A stretch of 64,000 nt of DNA from [Clostridium] scindens (GTDB taxonomy: Bacteria; Bacillota; Clostridia; Lachnospirales; Lachnospiraceae). Below the pieces are notes generated by a model that saw only the letters and a program-made list of their open reading frames with translations, was not told the DNA's origin and did no database searches. Where the stretch lies: assembly GCF_019597925.1 (NCBI RefSeq), contig NZ_CP080442.1, forward strand, positions 475,001 through 539,000, in the 5' to 3' direction. Shown here in pieces: positions 53,298 to 62,034 of the stretch (position 1 is its first letter; the number at the start of each line of letters is the position of its first letter). The position numbers and the translations under genes are program-made.

Positions 53298-54003
53298 GTC
53301 TCTCCCTGCAGAGGGAGAGTGGATTGAAATAAGAATAACGGTTCTCTCGAAGTCCATCCACCTGGTCTCTCCCTGCAGAGGGAGAGTGGATTGAAATAAG
53401 AATAACGGTTCTCTCGAAGTCCATCCACCTGGTCTCTCCCTGCAGAGGGAGAGTGGATTGAAATAAGAATAACGGTTCTCTCGAAGTCCATCCACCTGGT
53501 CTCTCCCTGCAGAGGGAGAGTGGATTGAAATGTCGAGTCGGACGAGGAAGTATGCATTATTAATGTCTCTCCCTGCAGAGGGAGAGTGGATTGAAATTCT
53601 TACTACCACATTAGACAACATTTCATAGCCATGTCTCTCCCTGCAGAGGGAGAGTGGATTGAATTATCCTACCGTCACTGGCCTTTAAAGGCTTTTCTTT
53701 GTCTCTCCCTGCAGAGGGAGAGTGGATTGAAATGTCAACCTTGATGTATGCCTGCCCATCTGCCCGAGTCTCTCCCTGCAGAGGGAGAGTGGATTGAAAT
53801 TATGCCTGCACCCGGAGAAAGATGGAATTCTTGGTCTCTCCTTGCAGAGGGAGAGTGGATTGAAATTTCATGGAAAATGAAATGACAGACAAGGAAGCAA
53901 AGCGTCTCTCCCCGCAGAGGGAGAGTGAATTGAAATATAATCTATACTTACTTCTTCTTCACTGTCAGGCGTCTCACCCTGTAAAGGGAGAGCGAATTAA
54001 ATA
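53298..54003 (+). CRISPR. CRISPR array 2, type I-C, 11 repeats with a triplicated spacer
   Basis: Repeats are 33 nt, beginning GTCTCTCCCTGCAGAGGGAG and ending AGTGGATTGAAAT, at 53298, 53365, 53432, 53499, 53565, 53633, 53701, 53768, 53834, 53904 and 53971. The first three spacers (53331, 53398, 53465) are identical 34-mers starting AAGAATAACGG; the others are distinct and 33-37 nt. Repeat 6 ends GAATT, repeats 9 and 10 carry single changes, and the last repeat is decayed, marking the leader-distal end. Confidence 0.97.
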
Positions 54004-54500
54004 GTCGCAGATGCTAATGACTATGCCAGCACCAAAGCATTTTTCTATGTAGTGTATAAGTAAAATGAGTTATTCAAAACATACATTATGTAATGAGATG
54101 TTCCTTTCGTTCAGAAGAAATAGCGAAATATTTTCAAAGTGCGATAAAAAGGTATAGAACATAACTTTTCTTAAAGAAAAATAACAGCAGGCAAAACTCC
54201 GAATAATAAAAGTTAACTGATAGCTAAGGTTATGTCTTATAACAAAATGAGCATCACATACATTCCATCAGAAGCAAATGCTGCTATACTATAAAAGTAG
54301 TGGAAGATAATAACGTGTAATATACAGAAAACTGCATAAATAACATTTCAAAATTTCTATATTGACCGTTCGAAGATGGACGGTCATTTCTATATTTAAG
54401 TAAACAATATTCTAAAATGATAAATTCATAATAAAAGTCCTGGCAGACCTACTTGGTGGTAATTATTTCATATTCATTTGACAACTTGATTTATAGATAG
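54004..54500 (+). other. Intergenic region after array 2
   Basis: About 500 nt, AT-rich, with no convincing gene. The only structure I see is a hairpin TGACCGT (54363-54369) with ACGGTCA (54380-54386) followed by TTTCTATATTT, a possible terminator for array transcription. Confidence 0.5.
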
Positions 54501-54560
54501 TTGACAATCTTTATAAAAAGGAATACAATATATATGACTAAATAGGAATAAATAGTCATA
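54501..54560 (+). promoter_or_regulatory. Promoter and TetR operator of the ABC exporter operon
   Basis: TTGACA (54501-54506), 17-bp spacer, TACAAT (54524-54529). Directly downstream is the inverted repeat TATGACTA (54533-54540) and TAGTCATA (54553-54560), well placed for repression by the TetR protein encoded next. Confidence 0.7.
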
Positions 54561-54578
54561 TAGAATGGAGGAACAATT

Positions 54579-55175
54579 ATGCCAAAATTCAGCGATGCTG
54601 AAAAAGAGTTTATAAGACAAAAACTAATGCAAGAGGGAGAACGATTATTTGTCTCATTCGGAATAAAAAAAGTATCCATTGATGAAATCGTACAGGCCAC
54701 CGGCATAGCAAAGGGCTCATTTTACTCCTTCTACCAAAGCAAGGAACATCTGTATATGGATATTGCGGGGAATCTGCAGATGAGGATGTGGCAGGAGATG
54801 GATGAATTTTTAAATGAAAATCGTTCGTTATCACCAAGGGAACTTTGCAAACAATGTTTTTTATGGATGTTTGACGAGTTGCAACGTTATCCGATGCTTA
54901 AGCAGGCTAATGGCGAGACGGCTGACTATTTATATCGTAAATTGCCCCGTGAAGTGATTGAGGCGCATACAAAAGATGACAGTCATGAACTTGTAAAATT
55001 GCAGGAATATGGCGTTCGTTTTAAATGCGGAATTGAAATTGCAACAAAAACATTACAGACACTTGCAATTAGTTTCCTAAACTTACAACAGGATAATGCT
55101 GAAGATCAGCGGACTATAATGGGAATTATTTTGGATGGCGTATTAAAGGAGATTGTCAGTGATGAAAATGATTGA
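54579..55175 (+). CDS. TetR-family regulator of an ABC exporter
   Basis: A 198-aa TetR protein. The HTH lies at residues ~8-55 (EKEFIRQKLMQEGERLFVSF, then VSIDEIVQATGIAKGSFYSF). The helical C-terminal domain is unremarkable. GGAGG precedes the ATG. Its stop overlaps the ABC ATPase start, so regulator and exporter are co-transcribed from the promoter at 54501. Confidence 0.87.
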   Translation: MPKFSDAEKEFIRQKLMQEGERLFVSFGIKKVSIDEIVQATGIAKGSFYSFYQSKEHLYMDIAGNLQMRMWQEMDEFLNENRSLSPRELCKQCFLWMFDELQRYPMLKQANGETADYLYRKLPREVIEAHTKDDSHELVKLQEYGVRFKCGIEIATKTLQTLAISFLNLQQDNAEDQRTIMGIILDGVLKEIVSDEND

Positions 55176-56022
55176 TGTCCAAAATGTATTTTTCAAATAT
55201 CCATCTTCAGAAAACGATACCATTAAGGGGATTTGTTTTAAGGTGGAGCAGGGGGAAATATTTGGCTTCCTTGGTCCGTCGGGTGCTGGAAAAAGCACCA
55301 TGCAGAAAATATTGACAGGGACTCTTAGGGATTATCGAGGGAGCGTTCACGTTTTTGATACAGAGATAAAGCGTAGAACGAGCGATTATTATGAAAATAT
55401 AGGAGTTGATTTTGAATTTCCAAATTTTTATGGAAAGTTTACCGCGATCGAAAATTTGAAGTATTTCGCCTCCCTTTATTCAGTTAAAACAATGGATCCA
55501 ATGGAACTCTTAGAAAAGGTTGGCCTTCATCACGACGCCAAAAAGAAGGTGTCCAGTTATTCAAAGGGAATGAAAATGAGGCTAGGATTCGTGCGTTCTC
55601 TGCTGAATGATCCGAAACTGCTGTTTCTTGACGAGCCCACCAGCGGCCTTGATCCTGCGAATGCAAGGGTATTAAAGGATATGATACTAGAGCAAAAAAG
55701 GATGGGAAAGACCATCATTCTGACAACCCATAACATGCATGATGCGGAGGAACTCTGTGACCGTGTGGCATTTATCGTTGACGGTACAATTAAAACAATT
55801 GGTTCGCCGCATGATTTGCGTAAGAGTGGATCAGATACAAAGGTGGAATACAGTTATATAGAAGGCGGAAAGGAAATAAGAAACGTCTGTACGCTATCCC
55901 ACTTGGCTGATTCGCCAGATTTTCAATCTGCACTGAAAAGAGGTATTCTGACAAGTATTCATTCAAAGGAGCAGACGCTTGAAGATATATTTATAGAACT
56001 GACAGGAAGGGGATTGCAGTGA
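55162..56022 (+). CDS. ABC-2 type exporter, ATP-binding protein
   Basis: A 286-aa ATPase. Walker A is GPSGAGKST near residues 41-49, the signature is SYSKGMKMRLGF near 132, Walker B is LLFLDEPTSGLD near 154-165, and the H-loop is TTHNMHD near 191. Start at 55162 follows AAGGAGATTG. It pairs with the two permeases that follow; such DrrA-like ATPases usually serve drug, peptide or lipid export. Confidence 0.9.
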   Translation: MKMIDVQNVFFKYPSSENDTIKGICFKVEQGEIFGFLGPSGAGKSTMQKILTGTLRDYRGSVHVFDTEIKRRTSDYYENIGVDFEFPNFYGKFTAIENLKYFASLYSVKTMDPMELLEKVGLHHDAKKKVSSYSKGMKMRLGFVRSLLNDPKLLFLDEPTSGLDPANARVLKDMILEQKRMGKTIILTTHNMHDAEELCDRVAFIVDGTIKTIGSPHDLRKSGSDTKVEYSYIEGGKEIRNVCTLSHLADSPDFQSALKRGILTSIHSKEQTLEDIFIELTGRGLQ

Positions 56023-56612
56023 GAATCTTAAATGCCATAAAAAATGACATCCGTTTTCAGATAAAATATGGTTTCTATTTTCTGTATTTCTTTTTCACCG
56101 TGGTTTATATCGTTGCATTGAGGATAACGCCTTCGGAATATAAGAATATGGCAGCATCACTCATTATACTGACGGATCCCGCAATGCTTGGTGTTTTCTT
56201 TATGGGAGGCATATGGCTGCTTGAAAAAGGGGAGGGGCTGCATCGCTTTTGGAGCATTTCACCGCTTCGGACGATCGAATATGTATGGTCAAAAGCCATA
56301 TCACTTTCTATTCTGTCAACAATTTCTGTCATACTAATTGTCCTGATTGGGATAGGAGGAAGGATCAGATTCATATTTTTGGCCTTATGCATATTCATTG
56401 GAGCCATCGTATTTAATCTAATCGGACTTCTGGTTGCTTCTTATGCGCATTCGGTTAACCATTATATGATAATAGTAATTTTTCCAACAGTAGTACTGTC
56501 ATTACCGCCTGTTCTGACTGCATTTGGAATCACTCATCCGTTTTTTGAAATATGTCCAGGCACAGCCTTGTGGCATATGATTGAAAGCGCATTTTTGGGG
56601 GAAAAAGTATAA
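56019..56612 (+). CDS. ABC-2 permease 1, truncated by a frameshift
   Basis: A 197-aa membrane protein with about five hydrophobic segments (FYFLYFFFTVVYIVAL; SISVILIVLIGIGG-like region near 95; FIGAIVFNLIGLLVAS near 125). The start overlaps the ATPase stop (GTGA). Reading stops at TAA 56610-56612, right after the tract TTTTTGGGGGAAAAA. In the -1 frame the sequence continues NDWIGINLILWFGVLSIV and so on to TGA 56717-56719, which overlaps the next gene. The intact protein would be about 233 aa. Confidence 0.75.
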   Translation: MRILNAIKNDIRFQIKYGFYFLYFFFTVVYIVALRITPSEYKNMAASLIILTDPAMLGVFFMGGIWLLEKGEGLHRFWSISPLRTIEYVWSKAISLSILSTISVILIVLIGIGGRIRFIFLALCIFIGAIVFNLIGLLVASYAHSVNHYMIIVIFPTVVLSLPPVLTAFGITHPFFEICPGTALWHMIESAFLGEKV

Positions 56613-56719
56613 ATGACTGGATTGGAATTAATCTTATTCTCTGGTTTGGAGTATTGTCAATTGTGGCAAATAAACGTATCGGTGTCGCATTGCAATCAGC
56701 AGGAGGCGAAGGCGTATGA
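56592..56719 (+). other. Homopolymer frameshift site and orphaned permease C-terminus
   Basis: T5-G5-A5 at 56592-56606 precedes an early stop. A -1 shift on the A run joins AFLGEK to SINDWIGINLILWFGV and a further membrane helix plus ANKRIGVALQSAGGEGV. The shifted stop codon gives the ATGA overlap with the next permease, as expected for an intact operon. Confidence 0.75.
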
Positions 56720-57423
56720 AGCATACAATGAAACTATTTGAAATAGGCATGAAACAAGTATTAAAAGATGGCATGCTGATAGCCTTGATTCCAGCACCAT
56801 TTTTAGTTGGCCTGTTTATAAAGCTTGCCATTCCGTTTATCAATCAGATATTAACAAAAGAGTTTTCATTTTCTATAATAGCCTGGTATGGCCTGATAGA
56901 TGGTATGCTGATATGCCTGACTCCCATGTTTGTGGCGATGATATCGTCATTCCTGATCTTAGAAGAAAGAGATGAAAGATTAAGCGATTTCTATCAGATT
57001 ACACCGGCAGAAGGCTACTCCTATCTATTTGCGCGAATTGGCCTGCCGATGATATGGGCATTCGCTGTCACAATGATTGTTTCTAAAATTTTCAATATAT
57101 CATCCTTATCTACGTTCACCATTCTAGACTGTTCCATAATCAGCGGTTTTACAGGCATATTTCTGGCAATGATGGTCGTTTCGATTGCTGGAAACCGTGT
57201 AGAAGGGCTTGCGCTTTCAAAACTGATGGGGATTAGTTTTATCGGACTCATTCTAATATGGTTTCTCCCTGCGCCTTATCATTTTCTAATGGCCTTTCTT
57301 CCATCATTCTGGATTGGGAAAATACTGCTCGACGGAGCAAGTTTCTTTTCCTTTATACTTGGACTGATATCTTGCTTTTTGTGGATTGCCTTATTCACAA
57401 GGAGGTTTTTGAAAAGAGTATAG
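56716..57423 (+). CDS. ABC-2 permease 2
   Basis: A 235-aa membrane protein with about six hydrophobic segments, including MLIALIPAPFLVGLFIKLAI near the N-terminus, a conserved-looking LEERDERLSDFYQITP loop near 82-97 that follows helix 2 as in fluoroquinolone/bacitracin-type ABC-2 permeases, and a final FSFILGLISCFLWIALFT helix. It presumably forms a heterodimer with the preceding permease. Confidence 0.78.
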   Translation: MKHTMKLFEIGMKQVLKDGMLIALIPAPFLVGLFIKLAIPFINQILTKEFSFSIIAWYGLIDGMLICLTPMFVAMISSFLILEERDERLSDFYQITPAEGYSYLFARIGLPMIWAFAVTMIVSKIFNISSLSTFTILDCSIISGFTGIFLAMMVVSIAGNRVEGLALSKLMGISFIGLILIWFLPAPYHFLMAFLPSFWIGKILLDGASFFSFILGLISCFLWIALFTRRFLKRV

Positions 57424-57576
57424 CGAGAGATTTATCACTTCTAAGATACACATAAAACTTTGGCCTAATTCTGTTTGCGTGTATTCTATGTCTGGTGGGA
57501 CTTCTTTAAATCATATCCGGGTATATCTTCCATATGACGGCACAAATCCGATCCTTTGTAATTTTAAGAAAAGTCA

Positions 57577-57605
57577 TTGACAAACAACGAATTATAAATT
57601 ATAAT
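57577..57605 (+). promoter_or_regulatory. Promoter of the four-gene unknown operon
   Basis: TTGACA (57577-57582), 17-bp spacer, TATAAT (57600-57605). A good ribosome site, AAAAGGAGTTGCATT, precedes the first gene at 57666. Confidence 0.78.
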
Positions 57606-57665
57606 GAGTATAGTTTTATAAAAGAGGTGTCATTAAACAATGAAAAATAAAAAAGGAGTTGCATT

Positions 57666-58181
57666 ATGGAGACTATAGCATTTAAGTCATCTTGGAAACA
57701 CGCTGTATTAGAGTACCAGATTAAGGAGATTGACACGAATCAAGATTTATCTAGGTCCGCCATTACCAATAGGGCAATTGATGCAGCCAGGAATGTCGAA
57801 GATTGGGGAAAGGTAAAGGATGATTTAGCATTGCTAAAAAGAATGGATATTTCTATTGCTACATCAATGCAAGCCAAGCCTGATGAAGAAAGAGCAGAAA
57901 AAGTACGAGAAATTCGTAAGAAGATGTTTCTGGACCTGAAAAATGTAATACCAGATCTAAAGCGGCTGCAGACACCGTATTTTATGCAGCTGCTCTGGAT
58001 GAATTATCTGAATGAATTAAAAAAAAGGAAAATGGCTGTCGGAAAAACCATCTCAGATTCCGTAGATTTGTCTGGACCTGACATGGTAAAAAGACTTGTA
58101 CAAATATTACTGCTTAACCGAGAGGCAGATAAAGAAGTAATAGAAAAAGTCAAAAATGCTTTATTAGAATGGGAGGAATAA
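57666..58181 (+). CDS. Unknown helical protein, first gene of a four-gene operon
   Basis: A 171-aa soluble, mostly alpha-helical protein, rich in Lys, Asp and Leu. No recognised motif. Sections such as DDLALLKRMDISIATSM and VREIRKKMFLDLKNVIPDLK look like amphipathic helices. AAGGAG lies 9 nt upstream. The next gene starts 3 nt after its stop. I cannot propose a function. Confidence 0.6.
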   Translation: METIAFKSSWKHAVLEYQIKEIDTNQDLSRSAITNRAIDAARNVEDWGKVKDDLALLKRMDISIATSMQAKPDEERAEKVREIRKKMFLDLKNVIPDLKRLQTPYFMQLLWMNYLNELKKRKMAVGKTISDSVDLSGPDMVKRLVQILLLNREADKEVIEKVKNALLEWEE

Positions 58182-58184
58182 GAT

Positions 58185-58421
58185 ATGGCAGATGTTGTAT
58201 TAAACCAAAACGAAATGGATGATTACGCTTCGCATATTTTCCCCGTGATAGTTCATGCGTCTTCAGGAACACATTTGAATTACCCGGATGACTTCTTCGC
58301 AAAGCGAACGGCATCCCCGCGTCTTGGTAGATATCTATTAGAACAGGTTGACCATGGAAATTTGAAAGGGACACTGCATTGCCTTGGCTCGCACTCGAAA
58401 GATGGCTATGTTAAATTATGA
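58185..58421 (+). CDS. Unknown 78-residue protein
   Basis: A small soluble protein rich in His and Asp (FPVIVHASSGTHLNYPDD and GTLHCLGSHSKDGYVKL). The spaced His, Asp and Cys residues could bind metal, but the pattern matches no family I know. GGAGGAATAAG precedes the ATG. Tightly packed between two other unknown genes. Confidence 0.55.
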   Translation: MADVVLNQNEMDDYASHIFPVIVHASSGTHLNYPDDFFAKRTASPRLGRYLLEQVDHGNLKGTLHCLGSHSKDGYVKL

Positions 58422-58431
58422 TTAGGGGGCT

Positions 58432-59013
58432 ATGATTTTGAACCAGTTAGAAGCAAAAAGGCGTATTATCAAATATCTTAAAGAACATAACATTCCATAT
58501 ATGGAAGGTTTATGTGGAGACGCTCCTCAGATTACAATGTTGTATAGAGGATGTGAAAACTGTCCCGATAAGGTTTTAGAATCGAGTATCTACTTTTTCT
58601 CAGACTGCGCAGAATGTAGAGTCTATTATAACGCAAACGGAGCAGAATGGGTTCGGAGAAGTAATTGCCGTAATGACCTTTTCAGACTATTTAACTATAT
58701 TAACGCTATGATATGGCCATGCGGCGCGGATGGCGTGGGTAATAATTTATATAAACCACAACATTTGTATACTCCAAGGCTGTATATGACGGAAGACGAT
58801 TGCTTTGATATCGTGCTTGCAACAGTTGTTAATTATGATTTTTACAATGTTGCGCCTCTGGAGACAGAAGACTTCTTAACAGCATGTTTGCCAGAGTTGC
58901 TCAATAATCTGAGCATACCTATATTTTTACTTCTCCTTGGCAAGATAACGGTTGAACGAGCAATATCAATAATAGAAACTGAGATACTTGATAAAAGAGG
59001 AACTATTTTATGA
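58432..59013 (+). CDS. Unknown Cys-rich protein
   Basis: A 193-aa protein with several Cys in its first third: GLCGDAP, YRGCENCPDKV and FSDCAECRVYY, spaced CxxC twice, then RRSNCRNDLF. This suggests a metal site. The C-terminal half is more hydrophobic (LSIPIFLLLLGKITVERAIS). GGGGGCT precedes the start. The stop overlaps the following gene (ATGA). Family not recognised. Confidence 0.6.
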   Translation: MILNQLEAKRRIIKYLKEHNIPYMEGLCGDAPQITMLYRGCENCPDKVLESSIYFFSDCAECRVYYNANGAEWVRRSNCRNDLFRLFNYINAMIWPCGADGVGNNLYKPQHLYTPRLYMTEDDCFDIVLATVVNYDFYNVAPLETEDFLTACLPELLNNLSIPIFLLLLGKITVERAISIIETEILDKRGTIL

Positions 59014-59474
59014 AAGAAGAATTAGAACAGCAGTTAGAGCATGATTTTCTATTTATGCAGAAAAGCAGAGTCAAGGAAGAAAGAAATACATATAAAATAT
59101 TTGGGTGTGAGTGTGGCGATGGATGGTATGGGCTTATCCATGAACTTTGCCAATCAATTACTGACCGATATGTAAAAGAGGAAATCTTACCGGAAAATAT
59201 AGATCTGAACCCGATACAAATTAAAGAAAAGTTCGGTATCCTCAGTTATTATTACAGTTTTAAAGATATGCCATGTAAGGAGTCTGTCGATGATTCTAAA
59301 AAGAAATTGCGTTTTGATATTGCATGTATCGTTCATAATTATCAAGAGAAAAGCATGTCAATATGCGAGAACTGTGGGAAGAGTGGGAAACTAAGGTCAG
59401 ATTTGCCTTGGGAACAAACTTTGTGCGATCAATGTTACGAGAAATGTCCGAATAAACTGAAGAGGAAACAATAA
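59010..59474 (+). CDS. Unknown protein with C-terminal zinc-ribbon-like cysteines
   Basis: A 154-aa protein. The N-terminal part has FGCECGDGWYGLIHELCQSI (near 31-50) and IKEKFGILSYYY, a combination I associate with phage- or island-borne proteins of unknown function. The C-terminus has a four-Cys set: ICENCGKSGKLRSD then LCDQCYEKCP (near 118-146), a zinc-ribbon pattern. Last gene of the operon, ended by a terminator. Confidence 0.6.
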   Translation: MKEELEQQLEHDFLFMQKSRVKEERNTYKIFGCECGDGWYGLIHELCQSITDRYVKEEILPENIDLNPIQIKEKFGILSYYYSFKDMPCKESVDDSKKKLRFDIACIVHNYQEKSMSICENCGKSGKLRSDLPWEQTLCDQCYEKCPNKLKRKQ

Positions 59475-59498
59475 GAAAATTGATACTTTGACTGTAAG

Positions 59499-59530
59499 AG
59501 CATCAATCCTGATCGGATTGGTGCTTTTTA
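59499..59530 (+). terminator. Terminator of the four-gene operon
   Basis: AGCATCAATCC (59499-59509) pairs with GGATTGGTGCT (59515-59525), one G-T, followed by TTTTA. Confidence 0.8.
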
Positions 59531-59605
59531 TCTGCTGTAGGGAGCAAGGATATTGAAAGCAACAATGCTTTGAATTCTGCTATTTTGAGCATTTGCTTAA
59601 AATAG

Positions 59606-59636
59606 GACATGGAATGTCATGTATATGCTGTATAAT
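59606..59636 (+). promoter_or_regulatory. WYL regulator promoter region with a short dyad
   Basis: TATAAT at 59631-59636 is a good -10 box, but the -35 position reads CATGGA and is weak. The dyad GACAT-GGA-ATGTC (59606-59618) covers that -35 region and may be an operator for the protein encoded next. Confidence 0.45.
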
Positions 59637-59655
59637 AAGTATGAGGTGACATTTT

Positions 59656-60558
59656 ATGAAAGAAAATAGATATTTTCAAATGATTTATTTGTTGCTGGAA
59701 AAAGGCAGTATGACTGCTCCAGAATTAGCAGATTATTTTGAAGTGTCGGTAAGGACTATATACAGGGATATTGATATCTTAAGTTCTGCCGGCATACCGG
59801 TATATGCCACCCGGGGGAAAGGCGGCGGCATATCTATTCAAGATAATTTCGTGCTCAAAAAGTCTATCTTAAGCGAACAAGAGCAGACGCAAATACTTAT
59901 GGCTTTGCAGGGAATTAGAATAGTTGAAGATGAATATACGAGAACTCTCCTATCGAAACTGAGCAGCGTGTTTCAAAAGCAGAATGTAAACTGGCTTGAA
60001 ATTGATTTCTCAAGTTGGACAAAAAGCGGGGCAGGAAAAGATAACTTTCAAAAACTACAAAGTGCTATATTTAAGAGTAAGATAGTTGCATTTCATTATT
60101 ACAGCGGCAAAGGCGAAGTGATCAAACGAGTCGTAGAACCACTTAAACTGGTCTTCAAGAGTACGGACTGGTACTTATATGGTTATTGCTCTACCCGTAA
60201 CGATTTCCGATTTTTTAAATTAACTCGTATAAGAAATCTCGAAATTACCAACGACGAGTATGTTCGTTCCATTCCAGAACAAATATTTGTGGAAGAAGAA
60301 AAATTTGAAATGGAAACGGTAAAAGTAACGCTTTTATTTGATAAAAGTATGTCTTTTCGAGTATACGATAAGTTTGACGATGAAGTAACCGAAAATCAGG
60401 ATGGTAGTTTATTAGTGGAAACCGTTATGCCAAATAATGAATTATTAATTAGCCATATCCTTTCTTGGGGTGATAAAGTGGAAGTAATTTCACCCCAAAA
60501 CATTCGCAATAAAATATCTGAAAGAGCAAAAAAGATTTATGAAAAATATAAAACATGA
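59656..60558 (+). CDS. DeoR-type HTH / WYL-domain regulator (YafY-like)
   Basis: A 300-aa regulator. The wHTH is at residues 1-60 (MTAPELADYFEVSVRTIYRD, then IDILSSAGIPVYATRGKGGG). The WYL domain is at ~135-215 (PLKLVFKSTDWYLYGYCSTR) and a WCX extension follows. GAGGTGACATTTT precedes the ATG. It is separate from the WYL regulator at 6776. Target unknown. Confidence 0.87.
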   Translation: MKENRYFQMIYLLLEKGSMTAPELADYFEVSVRTIYRDIDILSSAGIPVYATRGKGGGISIQDNFVLKKSILSEQEQTQILMALQGIRIVEDEYTRTLLSKLSSVFQKQNVNWLEIDFSSWTKSGAGKDNFQKLQSAIFKSKIVAFHYYSGKGEVIKRVVEPLKLVFKSTDWYLYGYCSTRNDFRFFKLTRIRNLEITNDEYVRSIPEQIFVEEEKFEMETVKVTLLFDKSMSFRVYDKFDDEVTENQDGSLLVETVMPNNELLISHILSWGDKVEVISPQNIRNKISERAKKIYEKYKT

Positions 60559-60835
60559 CACGGTGTTGCAAGTTATGTGTGGTACTATCATATCGACATA
60601 TCAAACGCAAGGTGTCTCATGAATAAAGCAGAATAGATAATCTACTCTGCATATAAAAGCAAAACGAGGATAAGAAAGCAGGGGTGATACGAAGTCTAAA
60701 TCTTCCTGATATTTTGTCAAAATGCAGATAGGCAAATTTAATGAACGTCATGCAATGAAATATGTTAAATGTTAAAGCGTCAGCACCAAGTTGTAGTACC
60801 GGTGTGATGGTATCAATATATTAGGAGGATCCGGA

Positions 60836-61330
60836 ATGATAAAAAAGGCTTTAGTAGTGATAGATATTCAAAATGATATAACTAAGAATTACAAAGAAAT
60901 AATTGCAAATATAAACAAATCCATAGATTGGGCAGTAGAAAAAAATATTCATGTTGTGTACATAAGACATGAAAATTTATCAAGCGGAACCAGAACTTTC
61001 AAACCCGATACATGCGGGGCTGAACTGGCTTCGGATTTGAAAATAGTTTCAAAAAATATTTTCACAAAATTCAAAGGAAACGCATTAACCAGTGAGGAGT
61101 TCTCAAACTTCATAAATAAAAATGAAATATGTCATTTCTATATAACAGGAGCGGATGCTGTTGCCTGTGTTAAATCAACCTGCTACAACTTACGTAAAGC
61201 AAATTATGATGTTAGTGTACTGACAGATTGCATCACTAGTTATGATAAAAGGAAAATTGACGAAATGCTGCGATATTACGAGAGCAAAGGCTGCAAACTG
61301 ATTGGTTTGAATGATTTGTTGAATTTATGA
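60836..61330 (+). CDS. Isochorismatase-family cysteine hydrolase
   Basis: A 164-aa hydrolase. The triad positions are visible: Asp10 in VVIDIQND, Lys in FTKFKGNAL near 82, and Cys in AVACVKSTCYNLRKANYDV near 115-125. AGGAGGATCCGG precedes the ATG. Members hydrolyse amides such as nicotinamide, or isochorismate. It stands alone. Confidence 0.85.
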   Translation: MIKKALVVIDIQNDITKNYKEIIANINKSIDWAVEKNIHVVYIRHENLSSGTRTFKPDTCGAELASDLKIVSKNIFTKFKGNALTSEEFSNFINKNEICHFYITGADAVACVKSTCYNLRKANYDVSVLTDCITSYDKRKIDEMLRYYESKGCKLIGLNDLLNL

Positions 61331-61575
61331 GTTGAAATACGCATTCTAAAAGACTAAAGATTTAATTTGACTTATTGTAGAGATATTTAGTTAAAGGGGT
61401 GCTTAGATGGCAAAATAATGATAATATAGTTTATGAAAAGAAGATTGAGTGCAGATAAAACATACTGAATTGGGGATCGATAAATCGAGAAAGAGGAAGT
61501 TTCCGATCGATGTAGAAGGTATGGAAGATTGCATGAAGTCTAGATAAAATAAGATATGTAAGGGGCTTTATAAAT

Positions 61576-62034
61576 ATGATAAAAATTCTATTTGTCTGCC
61601 ACGGCAACATCTGTCGCTCCCCTATGGCAGAATTTTTATTTCGTGATATGATCCGAAAAAACGGACTGCAAGATAAGTTCACCATTGCTTCAGCAGCCAC
61701 CAGCCGGGAGGAACTTGGCAATCCGGTACACTATGGCACTGTACAGAAATTAAAAGAATGTGGCATTAGCACAGAGGGGAAATACGCCACTTTGATGACG
61801 AAGAAAGATTATGAAAAATACGATTACCTGATTGGCATGGAGCAGAGAAATGTGAAAAACATGCTGAGGATTCTAGGAGGCGATCCGGAGCAAAAAGTAT
61901 ATAGATTACTGGATTTTTCTGAATCGCCAAGAGATATTGCAGATCCATGGTATACAGGAAACTTTGATAGAACGTATGAGGATATTTATGAGGGATGCCA
62001 AGGGCTGCTGGAAGAAGTAACACGAAGAAGGTAA
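61576..62034 (+). CDS. Low-molecular-weight protein tyrosine phosphatase
   Basis: A 152-aa enzyme. The P-loop CHGNICRSPMAEF (Cys8 nucleophile, Arg14) is at the start, and the acid Asp lies in IADPWYTGNFDRTYEDI near 122. Length is standard. The stop codon at 62032-62034 is the first base group of a large inverted-repeat element, so its 3' end may have been set by that element. Confidence 0.9.
   Translation: MIKILFVCHGNICRSPMAEFLFRDMIRKNGLQDKFTIASAATSREELGNPVHYGTVQKLKECGISTEGKYATLMTKKDYEKYDYLIGMEQRNVKNMLRILGGDPEQKVYRLLDFSESPRDIADPWYTGNFDRTYEDIYEGCQGLLEEVTRRR

Noticed and set aside
53124..53621. Minus-strand frames of 121-165 codons across CRISPR array 2
   Set aside because: Also repeat-derived (SIHSPSAGRD units); no ribosome site, and opposite to array transcription.
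43987..53970. Spacer matches to other parts of this window
   Set aside because: I saw none by eye, but an exhaustive comparison of all spacers on both strands was not possible, so neither self-targeting nor its absence is claimed.
60634..60657. Imperfect hairpin GCAGAATAGAT/ATCTACTCTGC
   Set aside because: Mismatched and with no T tract or neighbouring feature; not enough to call.
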